Source of the DNA: Irineochytrium annulatum
Taxonomy: Eukaryota > Chytridiomycota > Chytridiomycetes > Chytridiales > Chytridiaceae
Assembly (NCBI GenBank): GCA_027600665.1
Contig: JADGJL010000090.1
Location: forward strand, 1 to 45,264
DNA: 45,264 nt
Direction of reading: 5' to 3'
In this document: one piece after another, positions 41,481 to 45,264 of the stretch
Numbering within the stretch: the first letter of the stretch is position 1
Layout of the letters: each line of letters starts with the position of its first letter
Translations under genes and position numbers: made by a program
Notes under the pieces: generated by a model
What the model was told of the DNA's origin: nothing
Databases searched by the model: none
What the model saw: only the letters and a program-made list of their open reading frames with translations

Positions 41481-42356
41481 TTACAACAAGTGTTCATTCA
41501 AATATGGATTATGTACAGCTATGCTGCGAACCCTTTGCATGACATCCGGCCCCATGGGTACATCCCCAACACGTTTTAACAGAATCCAGCGCAGGCATGC
41601 CATGGCTTCAAAGACCTGCCCCTCTTCCTGCGTATACGTGTTGTAGCTTGCAGAACATGCAAATGCAGCCCGATACATCTCGCCGTAACTTCCCCCATTA
41701 TAGATGGTGATAAGAAAAACAGACCATGCCATATCGTACCTTGGATCACCATACTGCCCATTGGTCCAATCGATGATGGTGTAATGACCGTCCATTTCAA
41801 GAATGTTTCCCAGATTATAATCGCCATGAATCAGACATTCCTGTCTGATCTGGACATGCTGAATCAGGTTTGCTAGAAGATTTTGTATATCTCCATGCGA
41901 CTCAATCTGAGGAAAAAAGTATTCAACAAAATCATACTTAGATATGTATTCTTCATCTTCTCCAGCACCCACTCTATTCACCGGATAACGATGAACCTCC
42001 ATTAATCGCTCAGCCAACCGTGTCAGTTTGGTTTGGGTTAATTGGGTAATAGGCTCTCCATCATAGCTTGTTAACAGCAGCTGATTCTGTTGGTCGTCTA
42101 CTCCCCAACCGCAGGGTTTGGAAACACCAACTCCACTATGATAAAGCTTGGATAATAATTGATATTGTTTGGCGATATCCGGCTTGGAATCCTTGTCCCA
42201 GACCTTCAATACGTACCGCTGACCACCCATTTCAATTCTCATTACACTCGCTTCCAGTCCAGGTGACAAGGGAATGATCTGAACCTCCTGTTCAATCACC
42301 CGCTGGACACGATTATGCAGTTGTATCCAATCTATCTGGCTGAGTCCGGTAATCAT
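41481..42356 (-). CDS. APH-type phosphotransferase family protein
   Basis: 291 residues from ATG at 42356, six bases after GGAGG. Aminoglycoside phosphotransferase/choline kinase fold: a nucleotide-binding lobe (YVLKVWDKDSKPD with the Lys), Brenner's motif LIHGDYNLGNILEMDGHYT with the catalytic Asp, and the metal motif IIDWTNGQYGDPRYDMAW. The substrate is unknown; most chromosomal members of this group act on small alcohols or amino sugars, and a resistance role is not supported here. It lies upstream of the 115-residue gene and follows the DinB gene. Confidence 0.85.
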   Translation of the reverse strand: MITGLSQIDWIQLHNRVQRVIEQEVQIIPLSPGLEASVMRIEMGGQRYVLKVWDKDSKPDIAKQYQLLSKLYHSGVGVSKPCGWGVDDQQNQLLLTSYDGEPITQLTQTKLTRLAERLMEVHRYPVNRVGAGEDEEYISKYDFVEYFFPQIESHGDIQNLLANLIQHVQIRQECLIHGDYNLGNILEMDGHYTIIDWTNGQYGDPRYDMAWSVFLITIYNGGSYGEMYRAAFACSASYNTYTQEEGQVFEAMACLRWILLKRVGDVPMGPDVMQRVRSIAVHNPYLNEHLL

Positions 42357-42405
42357 TGTTACCCTCCATCCTTCCATGCCCTACCATGTCCTGCCGATCT
42401 CTCAT

Positions 42406-42885
42406 TTAGTCAGGTAGAATAAGTCCTTTGCCAATGACATTGGCGGATACCGGCTGTTTGCCCAATTCTCGGGCCCATACCGATAGCTGTCCCATATGGT
42501 GGATCTCATGGGCGATCACATGTCGCATGACTTCTCCCCATGAATCTGTAGCGACATTGCCACCTGAGCGATGATCAATATAAGCTCTTTTTTCCATACT
42601 CGGCTCCCATGCTGTAACAAATGCCTCCACATCCGGACGTAATCTGCGATCCAATTGTCTTACCGCCTCAAGGTTCTGGTAATTTGCAAAATTTTCGGCA
42701 TCATCCGGTTTACCCTGAAGTAACTGAAGCCAGCTCCACTCTACATCAATGATATGAAACAGCGTTTGTAATATGTTACCTACTCCGCCCGTACGAGACC
42801 TAAGCAGTTCTTCAAGCGGTACATCTTCACACCAGGCATACCATTGCTCACGCACGATCCAGTTGTAACGAAAGAAAGTTTCCAT
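42406..42885 (-). CDS. DinB family protein
   Basis: 159 residues, ATG after AAAGGGG. Four-helix DinB fold with metal histidines in LQTLFHIIDVEWSWLQL and VIAHEIHHMGQLSVWAREL. It is the canonical DinB/DUF664 form, more typical than the DinB-like protein at 2902. Members are metal-dependent thiol transferases or of unknown activity. Cytosolic. It lies between GNAT and APH genes in one direction, with short gaps, so a loose operon is likely. Confidence 0.88.
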   Translation of the reverse strand: METFFRYNWIVREQWYAWCEDVPLEELLRSRTGGVGNILQTLFHIIDVEWSWLQLLQGKPDDAENFANYQNLEAVRQLDRRLRPDVEAFVTAWEPSMEKRAYIDHRSGGNVATDSWGEVMRHVIAHEIHHMGQLSVWARELGKQPVSANVIGKGLILPD

Positions 42886-42914
42886 TGGTATATTCCCCTT
42901 TATCGGCTATATTT

Positions 42915-43451
42915 TCAGAGAGATTTGATCAATTCTGTATTGGCAAAGGTATCATTAGAATGTTCAAAATCTCCATAAATTCCGCTGATCTGATTGAATC
43001 CACATTTGATCCAGAAGCGTAAAGCAGGCCAATTTTTGAGCGCGACGTTAATTCGAATTTCCTTGTAACCTAGCTCGGAACAATGGAAAGTCAGTGCCTG
43101 AATTAATTCTTGTCCATATCCCTGCTTCTGGATTTCACTCTGAATATACAGAAACTCAAGATATAGCGAATCGTCAGAAGGATAACCGTGGTACACACTT
43201 AACAAACCAATGTTATGATCATCCTCAGCCGTACGAATGGATTGAATTCGATAGTTCTCCATTCTCCCTTCTGGAGGAAGGTGGCCTTCTTGAACACATT
43301 TTTTCACATAATCCAGATCATGCTCTCGTCCATCCCATTGATGCATGTATCGACTGGTATCATAAATCGACTGAAGTTCAGGAATGTCGGACTCTTTCAC
43401 ATCTGAAATTAAGAGCCTGTCTGAGTTCCATTCTACTGGAAGTTGTTTCAT
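42915..43451 (-). CDS. GNAT family N-acetyltransferase
   Basis: 178 residues from ATG at 43451, eight bases after GGAG; in-frame GTG and ATG just upstream are too close to the site. RimJ/RimL-like form: LLISDVKESDIPELQSIYDT at the start, EFLYIQSEIQKQGYGQELIQ with the acetyl-CoA loop Q-K-Q-G-Y-G-Q, and LKNWPALRFWIKCGFNQISG. Substrate not predictable. Starts a minus-strand run with DinB and APH genes. Confidence 0.87.
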   Translation of the reverse strand: MKQLPVEWNSDRLLISDVKESDIPELQSIYDTSRYMHQWDGREHDLDYVKKCVQEGHLPPEGRMENYRIQSIRTAEDDHNIGLLSVYHGYPSDDSLYLEFLYIQSEIQKQGYGQELIQALTFHCSELGYKEIRINVALKNWPALRFWIKCGFNQISGIYGDFEHSNDTFANTELIKSL

Positions 43452-43523
43452 CGTCATCACTCCATTTTTACGTTCTAGTTAAGTTCAACCAGATAATATT
43501 TACACTGGCCACTCAATGACAGA

Positions 43524-43664
43524 ATAACCTTCCAATCACTGTTATCCCCAGATTTTTTGATTCCCTTCCTAAAGGGAAAAATCCGGTGATAGCATAACCT
43601 TCCGATGTAGCTTTCTTGCAGAAAGCTTGGAGGCGAACACTTCGTTTCTCCAGGTCCTTTCTGC
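43524..43664. repeat. Structured intergenic element: direct repeat plus two hairpins
   Basis: ATAACCTTCCRAT occurs at 43524-43536 and 43594-43606, 70 bases apart. Between them is a hairpin (CCAGATTTTT 43548-43557 with AAAAATCCGG 43577-43586, inner TTCCCTT/AAGGGAA). After the second copy is a long hairpin, GCAGAAAG (43618-43625) with CTTTCTGC (43657-43664), whose arms continue as GGAG/CTCC and GCGAA/TTCG. It lies between two minus-strand genes in a gap of 245 bases and is not explained by a single terminator. Confidence 0.45.
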
Positions 43665-43696
43665 CCTCTCCATTTTGTGTAAATATTCAGTTCAAT

Positions 43697-43975
43697 TTAT
43701 TTAGTTAATCTCTTTTTAATATACAAGATTACATGAATACCTGCATAAATAAACAGGACATTGAACAAATATAGAAGTACATTTAAAGAGATGCCAGATA
43801 TAAACCAGATTGTTCCGTCTGAGTTGGCATCATGATAATCCGTAAAGAATCGGATGGGAAAACCATACTCCGTTCGGAGCGGTCCATCATCTGTATATAA
43901 AGTTCCAGGAATACATATGATGGCTAATACAGCAAGCCAGGCTGATAGATTCATTATTCTTTTGTTAATCGCCAA
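43697..43975 (-). CDS. Small membrane protein, 92 residues
   Basis: Starts at TTG 43975, seven bases after AGGAGG. Two predicted membrane helices: MNLSAWLAVLAIICIPGTLY and ISLNVLLYLFNVLFIYAG, with an outside loop (GPLRTEYGFPIRFFTDYHDA) and a basic tail (YIKKRLTK). Family unknown. It follows the 140-residue membrane protein gene by 29 bases, so the two probably belong to one transcript. Confidence 0.65.
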   Translation of the reverse strand: MAINKRIMNLSAWLAVLAIICIPGTLYTDDGPLRTEYGFPIRFFTDYHDANSDGTIWFISGISLNVLLYLFNVLFIYAGIHVILYIKKRLTK

Positions 43976-44004
43976 TACCTCTCCTCCTGACGAATCAGTT
44001 TAAT

Positions 44005-44427
44005 TCAACTCTTTCTGCTTCGCGTCTGTAACCAAACTTCCAACCCCATATCAATCATTACAAATAAAATAGCAGCAAAAGCACCCAATAAGGTCAGAAC
44101 TAACGTCTCTTTGAAATTCAGTATTTCTTCTCCTGCTCCCGTGAGCACATAATAGATATACATCCCTAGAACTCCAGCACATGCATAACCCAATATCCTC
44201 GTACTTAGATACAACATATGATTAACGAATTGTATTCGACGGAGCAGATCGTCCAGCAATATCGATAAAGGCAGCCCAATCAATACGATCAGTGGAGTTG
44301 CGTATACCAGATACATAATCATGTAAAAATCAAAACTGTAGGATTCATTCATTGATATGAGGCTTGCAGCCAAAGTAAAACAAATGATGGTTAGAATGGT
44401 TGTCATCAGCTTTCTTCCCATGTTCAT
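44005..44427 (-). CDS. Membrane protein of unknown function, 140 residues
   Basis: ATG with GGAG seven bases upstream. Four predicted helices: MTTILTIICFTLAASLISM, MIMYLVYATPLIVLIGLPLS, ILGYACAGVLGMYIYYVLTG, and LVLTLLGAFAAILFVMIDMG. Basic tail QTRSRKS. The gene is followed by the 92-residue membrane protein gene. Family not recognised. Confidence 0.7.
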   Translation of the reverse strand: MNMGRKLMTTILTIICFTLAASLISMNESYSFDFYMIMYLVYATPLIVLIGLPLSILLDDLLRRIQFVNHMLYLSTRILGYACAGVLGMYIYYVLTGAGEEILNFKETLVLTLLGAFAAILFVMIDMGLEVWLQTRSRKS

Positions 44428-44481
44428 CTCATCACTCCAATAGGGTTATCTCGATTCATTGGATGTGCTCATTGGATATCA

Positions 44482-45027
44482 TTATGCATCAGATCTTGCC
44501 GGTTGCCATCCAATTTCTTGAGACCAAATATGCGCTCTCTGTAATATGCTCCACACCGTTGGTGCTTTTCCTTCAACATACTTGGGACGCTGATCTTTAT
44601 ACAATGACATGAGTCTGTGCTTTTCTTCCGCATATTCCAGACAATCTTCTGGATGCTCCCTTAAATAGTCTCTGAACAGCAAGGTCATTTGCTCGGAGAA
44701 ACTGCCTGCCTGTCTAACGTGTACATGTATCCTTCTGCTTTCAGGTTCTTCACGAAAGTAACGTTTAGTCTGATCCGAATTTTCTGTTCTGAATACAAAT
44801 CCGACGCTTTCGATCTCACGCTTGTAGTCCAACAGATTTTCAACATTTGAAACAGATACCTGTATATCGATAATGGGTTTAGCGTCCATTCCGACAATTG
44901 AAGTGGACCCCACATGATCAATCCGTACAGCCTTTTCGCCTAACGCTGCTCTTAATATCGAACCCGTTTCCAGAAACAAATCACGCCATGCCGGATCATA
45001 CTTTGCAATTCTCCATTGATCCTCCAT
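44482..45027 (-). CDS. GrpB family nucleotidyltransferase-like protein
   Basis: 181 residues, ATG after AAGGAGGAG. GrpB/UPF0157 fold: DPAWRDLFLETGSILRAALG, then IDHVGSTSIVGMDAKPIIDI with the nucleotidyltransferase G-S-T-S and D-I-D-type motif, HVHVRQAGSFSEQMTLLFRD, and YLREHPEDCLEYAEEKHRL. Activity is not established for this family; it is sometimes fused to dephospho-CoA kinase. Cytosolic. Upstream of the small membrane protein genes. Confidence 0.88.
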   Translation of the reverse strand: MEDQWRIAKYDPAWRDLFLETGSILRAALGEKAVRIDHVGSTSIVGMDAKPIIDIQVSVSNVENLLDYKREIESVGFVFRTENSDQTKRYFREEPESRRIHVHVRQAGSFSEQMTLLFRDYLREHPEDCLEYAEEKHRLMSLYKDQRPKYVEGKAPTVWSILQRAHIWSQEIGWQPARSDA

Positions 45028-45126
45028 ACAACTCCTCCTTCGTTATCCAATCAAGCTATATAATTAAATAACACGTTCTTTCAACTTTTTGTTACAGTTA
45101 GATTATTTAGTGATGCCATAAAGAGA

Positions 45127-45264
45127 TCATGCAAAATCATCATTGTTTATCCCCAGTTCGATTTGTTTCCTGGATTCAATCATGTATTCGTACACATCAT
45201 CAATTTCTGCTATACCTGTAATATTCTCTTTTAGCAGTTTAATAATTAGATTATTATCACACTC
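45127..45264 (-). CDS. C-terminal end of an unknown protein (cut by window edge)
   Basis: A minus-strand frame, open from the window edge to TGA at 45129, gives the last 45 residues: KLLKENITGIAEIDDVYEYM and SRKQIELGINNDDFA. It reads as an acidic helical C-terminus. No start is visible. Family not recognised. Confidence 0.55.
   Translation of the reverse strand, partial: ECDNNLIIKLLKENITGIAEIDDVYEYMIESRKQIELGINNDDFA

Noticed and set aside
41481..42356. APH-type gene as an antibiotic resistance gene
   Set aside because: It has only the general fold motifs; sequence does not match a known aminoglycoside or macrolide kinase and it stands among housekeeping genes.
1..45264. CRISPR array, prophage, insertion sequence, rRNA or tRNA
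   Set aside because: No regularly spaced direct repeats, no transposase or phage structural genes, and no tRNA- or rRNA-like stretch were seen by eye; a covariance scan would be decisive for tRNA.

Overview
This window looks like chromosomal DNA of a Paenibacillus-type Firmicute. The evidence is three-repeat SLH surface proteins, LplB/LplC-type sugar permeases with a large lipoprotein binding protein and no local ATPase, a 7TMR-DISM hybrid sensor kinase, strong GGAGG ribosome binding sites with many TTG and GTG starts, and a CcpA-type cre site. No rRNA, tRNA, CRISPR array, complete insertion sequence or prophage was seen.

Layout. 1-4.5 kb: end of an amidohydrolase, a cut-off DUF554 gene, an alpha/beta hydrolase, and small stress or housekeeping genes (YdeI-like, EVE, DinB, WYL regulator). 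4.7-10 kb: one giant gene of 11 DUF11 repeats without a signal peptide. 10-17.4 kb: a PHP-SLH surface protein gene broken by one in-frame amber codon, a stretch of decayed fragments, two AT-rich unknown genes and a secreted RCC1-repeat protein. 17.5-22.1 kb: a pstB remnant and a two-component system made of a REC-wHTH-BTAD regulator and a double-kinase 7TMR-DISM hybrid sensor. 22.3-26.2 kb: an adjacent pair coding for an SLH-anchored protein with two cohesin-like modules and a secreted NHL-like protein ending in an intact dockerin. 26.4-30.5 kb: TIM-barrel isomerase, LLM flavin monooxygenase, MFS exporter and GNAT. 30.7-38.2 kb: a fructo-oligosaccharide or sucrose operon (LplB, LplC, binding protein, GH32, ROK fructokinase) with a divergent LacI regulator. 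38.3-45.3 kb: purine nucleoside phosphorylase, a truncated immunity-like ORF, a 56-residue membrane protein, a cytosolic GH10 xylanase with a cre site, and a run of small minus-strand genes (APH, DinB, GNAT, membrane proteins, GrpB, and a partial gene at the edge).

How the parts work together. The best candidate for an unusual system is the cohesin-SLH and dockerin-NHL pair (22.3-26.2 kb). It has the two halves of a cellulosome-style attachment, but the attached protein is a propeller-like protein, not a glycoside hydrolase, and a large sensor kinase gene lies directly downstream. The sugar operon is a complete route: import by LplBC and the lipoprotein, cytosolic cleavage by GH32, and phosphorylation of fructose by the ROK kinase. 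Several loci (DUF554, PHP-SLH, the 13.8-14.2 kb fragments, pstB, the immunity-like ORF) show recent or ongoing gene decay.
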